DNA of 32,798 bases from a virus: the IMG/VR virus record IMGVR_UViG_3300021959_000204, positions 1 through 32,798 of that record, one strand, 5' to 3'. Made by a program: the position numbers and the translations under genes. Positions 24,883-30,227 of the stretch are shown here, in pieces. The notes beneath the pieces are model-generated. The model had not been told where the DNA came from. It worked only from the letters and a program-made list of their open reading frames with translations, and did not search any database. Position 1 is the first letter of the stretch, and the number at the start of each line of letters is the position of its first letter.

Positions 24883-25265
24883 TTGCAAATTTATTGCCAA
24901 TATTACAGCCAGCATTGGGAAAAGTTCTGGACATGATACCAGACCCCGAAGCTAAAGAAAAAGCGCGCCAACAAATAGAATTAGAAGTGCAAAACGCTGA
25001 ATCTAGCTTTAGGGATTTTGTAGTGGCTTATGAAGGTCGCGGCGAAGATGTTCATCCAATTATTCAGATATTGCGTGGGTCTGTCAGACCAGTTCTAACT
25101 TATGCATTAGCTGGCGCGTTTATTTATGGATTTTTAACGCGCAATATAGAAAAAGATGCGATGGAAATGTTGTGGCAGTTAAACCTGTTATCGCTGGGCT
25201 TCTGGTATGGTGAACGTGCGCTAAAGAATTTAGGGTTGGACATGGGAAAAAAGAAACCAGACTAA
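24879..25265 (+). CDS. Holin, GTA 3-TM type
   Basis: 128 residues. LLPILQPALGKVLDMIPDPEAKEKARQQIELEVQNAE followed by GSVRPVLTYALAGAFIYGFLT (about 68-87) and WQLNLLSLGFWYG (about 99-111) fits the holin family of gene transfer agents and related phages, in which R-P precedes the membrane hairpin. It times lysis by permeabilising the inner membrane. Start at ATG 24879 overlapping the previous stop; three codons upstream an in-frame GTG exists. Last gene of the long rightward unit; its end overlaps the convergent leftward operon by 4 nt. Confidence 0.75.
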   Translation: MIANLLPILQPALGKVLDMIPDPEAKEKARQQIELEVQNAESSFRDFVVAYEGRGEDVHPIIQILRGSVRPVLTYALAGAFIYGFLTRNIEKDAMEMLWQLNLLSLGFWYGERALKNLGLDMGKKKPD

Positions 25266-25272
25266 TCGTCTG
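25258..25272 (-). terminator. Possible weak terminator of the leftward operon
   Basis: On the minus strand CAGAC-GATTA-GTCTG forms a 5-bp hairpin followed, after five bases, by a T-run (GTTTCTTTTTT). It lies exactly at the convergent ends of the leftward and rightward units. The stem is short, so read-through and antisense overlap are likely. Confidence 0.3.
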
Positions 25273-25474
25273 ATATTCGCCAGATACGCCAGCCATTATC
25301 TTGTCTGCGGCACATAGGTTTCAAGCCACGATATCGCATAGCGTGGCGAATACTGTCTTTTTCCTGTTCATCTTCTACAAATATTGAATCGCCAACTTTC
25401 ATATTCTGCAAGATGCTTCTTTTGCCATAAATCGTAAATTTTGGCATCGGTATGTTTTTTTCAATCTTTACCAT
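25262..25474 (-). CDS. Small conserved-type phage protein, unknown function
   Basis: 70 residues, the last gene of the leftward operon. VKIEKNIPMPKFTIYGKRSILQNMKVGDSIFVEDEQEKDSIRHAMRYRGLKPMCRRQDNGWRIWRI matches a pattern frequent in small phage proteins beside recombination genes (basic Pro-rich start, M-x-V-G-D-S-I/F-F, a helix, then G-x-R-x-W-R). Probably a small winged or beta domain binding nucleic acid; function unknown. The ATG at 25474 follows GGAAA. A longer reading frame up to 25531 exists but overlaps the upstream gene more. Confidence 0.6.
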   Translation of the reverse strand: MVKIEKNIPMPKFTIYGKRSILQNMKVGDSIFVEDEQEKDSIRHAMRYRGLKPMCRRQDNGWRIWRISDD

Positions 25475-25631
25475 TTCGCAATTTCCATCGTTGATGAAAG
25501 CACTTGTCGTGCAATAACTTGCCGCCGCCATCTACAACATAATCAAAGCCGTTTAGGTCGAATTGTGTTTCACACCAGACACAAGTTGCCCAGCGCGGTA
25601 GTATCGGGGCTTTAATCTTTTTTTTCGGCAT
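25461..25631 (-). CDS. Small CxxC/HxxC zinc-binding-like protein
   Basis: 56 residues: MPKKKIKAPILPRWATCVWC, then ETQFDLNG..VVDGGGKLLHDKCFHQRWK. Cys17, Cys20, His41 and Cys44 form a plausible treble-clef zinc site (CxxC...HxxC), and both ends are basic. It overlaps the genes on both sides in other frames (20 nt with the next, 14 nt with the last), as is normal for this operon. Possibly a nucleic-acid-binding adaptor. No family assigned. Confidence 0.5.
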   Translation of the reverse strand: MPKKKIKAPILPRWATCVWCETQFDLNGFDYVVDGGGKLLHDKCFHQRWKLRNGKD

Positions 25632-25782
25632 CCTCTAGCGACCTTAACAAATGCATAGCCAATTCGTGTTTTTCTTGACGGCTAAAATCCACTTGAATTA
25701 GTTTTTGACCGATAGCGACAACCAAGCCATCGCTATCGAGCGTTAATGCTATTTCTTCAAAATCAGAATGGAATTTCATCAT
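25612..25782 (-). CDS. Small hypothetical protein of the recombination operon
   Basis: 56 residues, MMKFHSDFEEIALTLDSDGL, then VVAIGQKLIQVDFSRQEKHELAMHLLRSLEDAEKKD. An acidic beta part followed by one amphipathic helix. Two ATG codons stand in tandem at its start. It overlaps the SSB-tailed gene by 20 nt and the CxxC gene by 20 nt. The even third-base pattern and tight packing suggest a real gene; function unknown. Confidence 0.45.
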   Translation of the reverse strand: MMKFHSDFEEIALTLDSDGLVVAIGQKLIQVDFSRQEKHELAMHLLRSLEDAEKKD

Positions 25783-26002
25783 CTAGCTTATTTACCGCTG
25801 GTTGCACTGCTTGCTGTTCTTCTTTTGGCTGAACAGATACGCTAAAATAATCGCCAGTTTTAGGGCTATTAGCATTCCAGATTGAAAGCCAATAATCTTT
25901 ACCATCGACGTTTAGATTGCCGCGATAATCTGGCTGGGTGTCTTTTTCTTTCCGATTGTTAAGAAACGCCGCCCCGCGATTTGTGTTATCATATTGTGAC
26001 AT
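25763..26002 (-). CDS. SSB-tailed DNA-binding-like protein
   Basis: 79 residues. NRGAAFLNNRKEKDTQPDYRGNLNVDGKDYWLSIWNANSPKTGDYFSVSVQPKE is a compact beta domain common in phage recombination operons (Y-x-G-x-x-N-V-x-G-x-x-Y-W-L-S-x-W). The last residues DDEIPF copy the acidic tip of bacterial SSB, which recruits replication and repair partners. Likely binds single-stranded DNA or docks host SSB partners and acts with the ERF and exonuclease proteins upstream. Much shorter than true SSB, so an OB fold is not assured. Confidence 0.6.
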   Translation of the reverse strand: MSQYDNTNRGAAFLNNRKEKDTQPDYRGNLNVDGKDYWLSIWNANSPKTGDYFSVSVQPKEEQQAVQPAVNKLDDEIPF

Positions 26003-26612
26003 TTTTTAAGCCTTTCACTTTTTCTTTTTTCATTTTAAATAATTCAATTTGGTCGTCGGTTGGTTTGATGTTTTTGCTGGAAAACAGCCGTTTATAAACA
26101 TCGTTTATTTCTGATTCACTAGCACAAGCAATCAAAGCATCCGCCAATGTTTTATCAGTGACTTTAGGTGCGGCTGATACTGGTGGGAGGAAACCAGCAC
26201 CAGCCGCTTTTTGCTTATCGCCGCTTGAAGGAGAGACAGCGCGACCAGCAAAACTTGTTGCACCATTGGCATCATCGTCGTCAGCATTTAAACCAAACAT
26301 AGTCATTAAGCTGGCGCGACGCAGATAAGTGACGCAAGACATGAATGCTTGCGGGGTATCTTTTTCTGGCTTTATTATTATTCGACTAGCAAATGATTCA
26401 CCGCTTTCTAAATGCATAACGTCGGTCACTAGCGCATCGTTGTCGAAATACTGGTCAAATGTTAAGCCGTATTCATGGACGCCAGCCAGCGCGCTTAAAA
26501 CGTCGCCAAGCGTGGTATATTCTGACTTGAACATCGGATTGCGACCCGACTTGCCAACTGATGCCTCAGCGCGGAACTTAGATAAAGACCGCATTAAATT
26601 TACATTTCCCAT
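25989..26612 (-). CDS. erf: ERF-family single-strand annealing protein
   Basis: 207 residues. The ERF core is clear: KFRAEASVGKSGRNPMFKSEYTTLGDVLSAL, then HESGxxxAS-type (HLESGESFASRI), then PQAFMSCVTYLRRASLMTMFGLNADDDDANGA, the family's AITYxRRYxLxxxxGIxxEDDDG motif. A flexible linker (SPSSGDKQKAAGAG) leads to a helical C-terminal end. It anneals complementary single strands during phage recombination and genome circularisation. Start at ATG 26612 after AAGGG; a longer frame to 26654 overlaps the exonuclease gene further. Confidence 0.88.
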   Translation of the reverse strand: MGNVNLMRSLSKFRAEASVGKSGRNPMFKSEYTTLGDVLSALAGVHEYGLTFDQYFDNDALVTDVMHLESGESFASRIIIKPEKDTPQAFMSCVTYLRRASLMTMFGLNADDDDANGATSFAGRAVSPSSGDKQKAAGAGFLPPVSAAPKVTDKTLADALIACASESEINDVYKRLFSSKNIKPTDDQIELFKMKKEKVKGLKNVTI

Positions 26613-27457
26613 AATTGTTTCGCCCTTTTTAAATATTCTGGTTGTAGTTTCCATTGGTAATTATGACCCCAATCGGGGTCTGTGATAGATGCTAGAAACT
26701 TAACATCGCTAGATAAACAGACTAGATTCTGGCGCAACAAGGCGCGCTGACGCGCTTCATCAAGATAGTGCATCATCGCATCATGTTTCAGTTCATCGCA
26801 GTTATAAGCCGTGAAAAGCACTGCATCGTCCGCTGATATGTAGCAGATAGATGGCGTTATCTTTAATGCATGATAATATATGCTAGTTTGAATTAAATGG
26901 GCATGGTCTGGCTTTTTGGGCAAAGTAGCTTTTGCCCATCCCTGTTCGCCCGATTTCAGCACTTTTGTTTTCCGCGACGCTTTGGTTTTCATTTCGCAAA
27001 ACATGGTTTCTGGAACGACCAAATCAACATAGCCAATAACATCAATATGAATATCTGGAATCCGCGTCGATATCTTTTCTTCTGGCAAGCCGCCAATAAA
27101 ACCAGCTTCTGCTAATATCTGGACACCGTTATTAATAGCGTTGGGCAAATCATCTTTATATTTTGCCAGCGTTACATCATCAGGTTCTGGCACGTTTTGG
27201 AAAGCCAGATTAATCTGTTGCTGTTTAATTTCGTCAGCTATATCTGCGCCAGCCGATAATATATTTTGAATCCCAGTATGGGTTGCAGTTCCAAAATGCG
27301 CGTTATAACCAACTAGCAATTCTTGACGTTCTTCACTGGTCAATAAGCCGTACTTAAATAGCCAACTGCTAACTGTAGATGTTAATCTGCTAGGGCTAAT
27401 ATAGGGCTGATTAAATCGTTTCCACGCCGCTTCTATTTGTTCTATTGATAATTCCAT
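26600..27457 (-). CDS. PD-(D/E)XK exonuclease (RecB/Cas4-like), partner of ERF
   Basis: 285 residues. YNAHFGTATHTGIQ holds His60, IDVIGYVDLVV gives Asp145, CEMKTK gives Glu155 and Lys157, and HLIQTSIYYHAL gives Gln190 and Tyr194. This is the H-D-ExK-QxxxY order of RecB-type nucleases. First gene of the leftward operon and followed by the annealing protein, so it should make 3' single strands from double-strand ends. Close to the size of other phage exonucleases paired with annealing proteins. Confidence 0.85.
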   Translation of the reverse strand: MELSIEQIEAAWKRFNQPYISPSRLTSTVSSWLFKYGLLTSEERQELLVGYNAHFGTATHTGIQNILSAGADIADEIKQQQINLAFQNVPEPDDVTLAKYKDDLPNAINNGVQILAEAGFIGGLPEEKISTRIPDIHIDVIGYVDLVVPETMFCEMKTKASRKTKVLKSGEQGWAKATLPKKPDHAHLIQTSIYYHALKITPSICYISADDAVLFTAYNCDELKHDAMMHYLDEARQRALLRQNLVCLSSDVKFLASITDPDWGHNYQWKLQPEYLKRAKQLWEM

Positions 27458-27529
27458 AAAGAACCTTACAATTAAACTATTTGACTTTTCAACAATTATT
27501 TATCATGTTTTAAAAAAAAAGGAGCGCAG
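27458..27529. promoter_or_regulatory. Divergent intergenic region with early promoters
   Basis: The only divergent junction in the window. Rightward, TTGACT at 27481-27486 and TATCAT at 27501-27506 are promoter-like but only 14 nt apart; CATGTT at 17 nt is the alternative -10. Leftward, TTGAAA with TGTAAG about 16 nt downstream is possible. TTGACTTTTCAACAA contains a short inverted repeat. AAGGAG at 27518-27523 is a strong ribosome-binding site for the rightward gene. Confidence 0.45.
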
Positions 27530-27835
27530 ATGCCGAATAGACAAAAAGAAAAAGGGTCACGTTTTGAGCGTGAACTTGTTGAAATAGCCAAAAAACATGG
27601 TCTAGAAAGCTATCGCGTTCCGCTTTCTGGGGCGGGTTCTATAAAGAATGATGTTCATATAAAGGTAGGGCGCACAGTTTGGGAAATTGAAGCTAAAAAA
27701 CGCGCTAATGGGTTTAAGTTCATTTATGACAACATCGAGGGCGCGGATATATTGGTCATCGGTTCGGATAGGAAAAAACCGCTTGCAGTTTTAGATTATC
27801 AAGATTTATGCGACTTACTAGCGGGTAAAATATGA
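27530..27835 (+). CDS. Holliday-junction-resolvase-like PD-(D/E)XK protein (Hjc type)
   Basis: 101 residues. EKGSRFERELVEIAKKHGLESYRVPLSGAGSIKNDVHI..VWEIEAKKR shows the resolvase pattern: Glu13 in the first helix, R-x-P-x-S-G-A-G, Asp41, and E54-A-K56, followed by GADILVIGSDRK. Archaeal Hjc and phage homologs cut four-way junctions. It could clear branched DNA before packaging. It is the first gene of the rightward unit, with the strong AAGGAG site. Confidence 0.75.
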   Translation: MPNRQKEKGSRFERELVEIAKKHGLESYRVPLSGAGSIKNDVHIKVGRTVWEIEAKKRANGFKFIYDNIEGADILVIGSDRKKPLAVLDYQDLCDLLAGKI

Positions 27836-28170
27836 AATATAACGATAATTTCGCTTATGATTTAGCTATAGGACAAGCAGAAGAAATTTGGCTTGGCAAC
27901 TTACTTAAAGGTAAAAAGATAGAAATCAAGCGGGATTTTGTAGCTGGCAGAACTGGCAATATATTCGTGGAATATGAAAGCTATGGAAAACCAAGTGGCA
28001 TAAAAACAACACAAGCCGATTATTGGGCGTTTATTTTAGACAATCAGCGCGTTATTATAGTCCCGACAGAATTTTTAAAAGATGTTGCGCGTCACTGCAA
28101 ACAGGTTATTGGCGGCGATAAAAAAGCCAGCAAGGGCGTTTTAGTCCCTGTTGACAAATTGGTAAGATAA
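27832..28170 (+). CDS. PD-(D/E)XK-like protein, possible nuclease
   Basis: 112 residues. FAYDLAIGQAEEIWLGNLLKGKKIEIKRDFVAGRTGNIFVEYESYGKPSGIKTTQADYWAFIL is the core of a recurrent phage family: an N-terminal acidic helix, I-E-I-K-R-D, GNIFVEYES, then G-I-x-T-T-x-A-D-Y-W. These are the features expected of a PD-(D/E)XK fold. It overlaps the resolvase-like gene by ATGA. Having two such genes in a row suggests a joint role in DNA processing; substrate unknown. Confidence 0.65.
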   Translation: MKYNDNFAYDLAIGQAEEIWLGNLLKGKKIEIKRDFVAGRTGNIFVEYESYGKPSGIKTTQADYWAFILDNQRVIIVPTEFLKDVARHCKQVIGGDKKASKGVLVPVDKLVR

Positions 28171-28183
28171 AAAAGGAACGAAA

Positions 28184-28495
28184 ATGAGTAATGAGTTTTT
28201 TGAAGAAATTTCACAAATCGTTGAACAGAGAGGAAAAGATTATGGTTCACCACTTGAAAATCATGTCAGGATTGCTAAAGGATGGGCTGGCATACTTGGC
28301 TTTGAGCCATCGCCAGTTCAGGTCGGGCTTTGTATGCTTTATGTCAAGCAAGCTAGATTATCTAAAACGCAAAACCATTTGGATTCGATTAAAGACATTG
28401 CTGGGTACGCATACGTCATTAATGAAGTCGTCAAAGCCATGTCAGAAATGCAAGGGCAAGGGGTGGACGTACCAACAGAACCCGATGTCGGGTGA
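28184..28495 (+). CDS. MazG-like (all-alpha NTP-PPase-related) phage protein
   Basis: 103 residues. IVEQRGKDYGSPLENHVRIAKGWAGILGFEPSPVQVGLCMLYVKQARLSKTQNHLDSIKDIAGYAYVINE matches a phage protein family related to MazG-type pyrophosphohydrolases: R-G-x-x-Y-G at the start, a helix with K-x-A-R, then H-x-D-S-x-x-D-I-A-G-Y. Possible role in nucleotide-pool or alarmone control; catalysis is not proven. Good Shine-Dalgarno (AAAAGGAACG). Its last 25 codons are overlapped by a zinc-finger ORF in another frame. Confidence 0.65.
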   Translation: MSNEFFEEISQIVEQRGKDYGSPLENHVRIAKGWAGILGFEPSPVQVGLCMLYVKQARLSKTQNHLDSIKDIAGYAYVINEVVKAMSEMQGQGVDVPTEPDVG

Positions 28496-28553
28496 GGGTG
28501 ACGTAATGCCCGACGATTGTCCATATTGTTACGGCTCTGGCGATGAGCGTTAA
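28422..28553 (+). CDS. Small DnaJ-type zinc-motif protein, overlapping gene
   Basis: 43 residues: MKSSKPCQKCKGKGWTYQQN, then PMSGEGDVMPDDCPYCYGSGDER. Two CxxCxGxG motifs (Cys7/Cys10 and Cys33/Cys36) would bind one zinc ion, as in the DnaJ cysteine-rich domain. It starts inside the MazG-like gene in a different frame (74-nt overlap) and runs 11 nt into the replication gene. Upstream the frame stays open to 28191, but that part looks like a shadow. No clear ribosome-binding site; the motif itself is the main support. Confidence 0.5.
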   Translation: MKSSKPCQKCKGKGWTYQQNPMSGEGDVMPDDCPYCYGSGDER

Positions 28554-29220
28554 GAAAGTCGCGGCGGTCTTGTACGACCTGAAAATAAAGGACGCATCTG
28601 CAAAGCTGGTTCTGCTGGTTTTAGCTGACCATTATAACGAATCAACAGGCGATTGCTTTCCCAGCCAGCAACGGATTATGGACGCAACCAGTTTAAGTCG
28701 CGCTACAGTCATCAGAAAGCTAAAATGGCTAGAAGAAGCTGGGCTAATATCCCGCGTCAAACGCTACAATAATTCCGATATTTATAGCTTGGAATTTGAA
28801 AAGTCGCATATTGAGACGTCTCAAATTGAGACTTTTGGGGTATCACAGTGCGACACTAACCAGAAAGAACCATTACCTATAAATAAAAATAAAAAATATT
28901 TGGTTGAAGATTTACAGCTAGACGATGAATTAATTGACTATGCTAAAGAAAAAGGCGTTGACCCTCACCAGCTATTAGAGACTTTGCATTTATGGTCGGA
29001 ACAAAATGGCGGCAAAAGATACCACAATCTAAAAGCATTCTTTAAGAATTGCGTCAGGAAAGAAGCTGACAATCCAAGAAAGTTACAAAGCAAAAAGGAT
29101 TCAGTTATTGGGGGCGGCAAGAAGATGCTGACTATGGAACAATGGGACGCGCTATCGGACACCATGCGCGATTATTACAGAAGAATGCGTCCCGACGTCA
29201 TTAGACAACTGGGTTTGTAA
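28543..29220 (+). CDS. Winged-helix replication protein (lambda O-like role)
   Basis: 225 residues. Residues 1-90 form a winged helix (KLVLLVLADHYNESTGDCFPSQQRIMDATSLSRATVIRKLKWLEEAGLISR), the DNA-binding part of many phage replication initiators. A linker (90-125) follows, then a helical C-terminal part with LETLHLWSEQNGGKRYHNLKAFFKNCVRKEA and an end typical of partner-binding domains. The linker-coding DNA carries a perfect palindrome with an extra half-site and a 24-bp A/T tract (28811-28901), as expected for an origin. No helicase gene is present, so it would load the host helicase. Confidence 0.7.
   Translation: MSVKKVAAVLYDLKIKDASAKLVLLVLADHYNESTGDCFPSQQRIMDATSLSRATVIRKLKWLEEAGLISRVKRYNNSDIYSLEFEKSHIETSQIETFGVSQCDTNQKEPLPINKNKKYLVEDLQLDDELIDYAKEKGVDPHQLLETLHLWSEQNGGKRYHNLKAFFKNCVRKEADNPRKLQSKKDSVIGGGKKMLTMEQWDALSDTMRDYYRRMRPDVIRQLGL
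28811..28901. other. Candidate replication origin inside the initiator gene
   Basis: TTGAGACGTCTCAA (28811-28824) is a perfect palindrome made of two inverted TTGAGAC sites, and a third TTGAGAC follows at 28826-28832. About 45 bp downstream lies an uninterrupted A/T tract of 24 bp (28878-28901). Binding sites beside an A/T-rich unwinding tract within the linker of the initiator gene mirror the lambda origin in O. Confidence 0.5.
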
Positions 29221-29249
29221 AAAAAGTTTAAAAAAAGTTAAATTAGTTG

Positions 29250-29293
29250 TTGACCCTATTATTTATAGTGTGGTAGGCTGGGGGTGTACCACA
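29250..29293 (+). promoter_or_regulatory. Promoter with overlapping inverted-repeat operator
   Basis: TTGACC at 29250-29255 and TAGGCT at 29274-29279 (18-nt spacer) form a fair sigma70-type promoter in the 94-nt gap after the replication gene. TGTGGTA (29269-29275) and TACCACA (29287-29293) are a perfect 7-bp inverted repeat with an 11-nt spacer. They overlap the -10 and the expected start point, as a repressor operator would. TAGGAGAGACTAAAATG then gives a strong ribosome-binding site. Confidence 0.55.
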
Positions 29294-29314
29294 TTTTAAT
29301 TAGGAGAGACTAAA

Positions 29315-29509
29315 ATGGAAGACATGGCAAACGCCTTAGAAAACATCAAAAAAATCGAAGCGATGCAAAATCAAATTATAGGGTTACAAAGCAAACCAAA
29401 TACAAAGTTTGACGATGATTGCAGAGAGGCTTTTGTAGCTTTAGAGACAGCAAGCCAAAAATTAGCAAATCTTTTTTTTCAACAAGCTAAAGAAAGGGAT
29501 GCGGCGTAA
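29315..29509 (+). CDS. Small helical protein, unknown function
   Basis: 64 residues, mostly amphipathic helix (MANALENIKKIEAMQNQIIGLQS; DDCREAFVALETASQKLANLFFQQAKERDAA). Directly downstream of the promoter/operator at 29250 and with a strong Shine-Dalgarno, so likely well expressed early. No known family; could be an oligomerising host-takeover or regulatory protein. Confidence 0.6.
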   Translation: MEDMANALENIKKIEAMQNQIIGLQSKPNTKFDDDCREAFVALETASQKLANLFFQQAKERDAA

Positions 29510-29533
29510 GCCGCCCCAGAGGGAGAGTAAAAG

Positions 29534-29626
29534 ATGAAATGGTATGAGATTTTTGCGGAGTTTTTGGTAACAGCCGCGCTTTTTATTACTATGTATGTAG
29601 TAATGGTTTTTGTATTTGTCCTATAG
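29534..29626 (+). CDS. 30-residue membrane peptide
   Basis: MKWYEIFAEFLVTAALFITM, then YVVMVFVFVL: one membrane segment covering most of the peptide. GGGAGAG lies 6-7 nt before the ATG, a good ribosome-binding site. Small membrane peptides of early regions may affect host membrane processes or superinfection; no specific family recognised. Confidence 0.5.
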   Translation: MKWYEIFAEFLVTAALFITMYVVMVFVFVL

Positions 29627-29635
29627 CAGATAACG

Positions 29636-29866
29636 ATGATTTATAAGAATGGAGAGCCTTTGGATGGCAAAGTTAAGTGGGGTGAAGTTTTGAGATATTT
29701 GGATGATGCGGATATATTTGTTGCTACTAACCAACATGATTATTCGGTTCTAAGTTCTGCTTTGAGAAGAAACTTTTACACGTTCTTGTCTGGCAAGCAC
29801 GATGGCAAATATGTTGCTCGAATTATAGCACCCAAATTATTTAAGGAGTTAAAAGATTATGATTGA
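29636..29866 (+). CDS. Hypothetical small protein
   Basis: 76 residues, MIYKNGEPLDGKVKWGEVLR, then YLDDADIFVATNQHDYSVLSSALRRNFYTFLSGKHDGKYVARI. Mixed alpha/beta with a basic C-terminal half; no signal peptide, membrane segment or catalytic motif. Soluble and likely early. It overlaps the next gene by 8 nt. Not recognised. Confidence 0.55.
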   Translation: MIYKNGEPLDGKVKWGEVLRYLDDADIFVATNQHDYSVLSSALRRNFYTFLSGKHDGKYVARIIAPKLFKELKDYD

Positions 29867-30227
29867 GAGGAAAGAAGAAAAGCTGGATGCGGTGGAATTA
29901 TATTTATTTGAACGCCGCCGCATCAAAGCTGAAAAAACTCAAGCCAGATGGCGTAAGGCTAATGCAAAAAAAAGGGATAGGGTTAAACGTCGCCAGCGGC
30001 ATCTAACAAGCTACAAGCTGGCAAAAGGTTGCCAGCGATGCGGCTATAACCAGCATCCTAGCGCGTTATATTTTTATCACGTTAATGGAAAAAACATGAA
30101 GATTGCCAAAGCTATGGAATATGGTTTGACAACTTTATTTAAAGAATTGCGTAAGACAATGGTGACTTGCGCAAACTGTGTTGCAATCGCAACAGCAAAA
30201 TCAATAACCAATAAGGAGAAAAAATGA
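29859..30227 (+). CDS. HNH-like zinc-finger protein with eroded active site
   Basis: 122 residues. A long basic helix (FERRRIKAEKTQARWRKANAKKRDRVKRRQRHL) precedes an HNH-type treble clef: C58QRC61G, ALYFYHVNGKNMKI, and C104ANC107V. In the usual family form the central motif is FHH or DHH and the last is CANCH. Here the residue before H74 is Tyr and the final His is Val108, so cutting may be lost while zinc and DNA binding remain. Might be a former homing endonuclease serving as a regulator (inference). Confidence 0.65.
   Translation: MIERKEEKLDAVELYLFERRRIKAEKTQARWRKANAKKRDRVKRRQRHLTSYKLAKGCQRCGYNQHPSALYFYHVNGKNMKIAKAMEYGLTTLFKELRKTMVTCANCVAIATAKSITNKEKK

Noticed and set aside
27458-27529. 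tRNA or small RNA gene in the divergent gap
   Set aside because: Only 72 nt, strongly A/T-rich, with no cloverleaf or stable stem; promoter elements explain it better.
28191-28421. Upstream extension of the zinc-motif frame inside the MazG-like gene
   Set aside because: This part has no sensible composition of its own and lies fully within a well-supported gene; only the part from 28422 carries motifs.
29221-29249. A/T-rich run after the replication gene as an intrinsic terminator
   Set aside because: A-runs rather than T-runs on the plus strand, and no stable hairpin in front of them.
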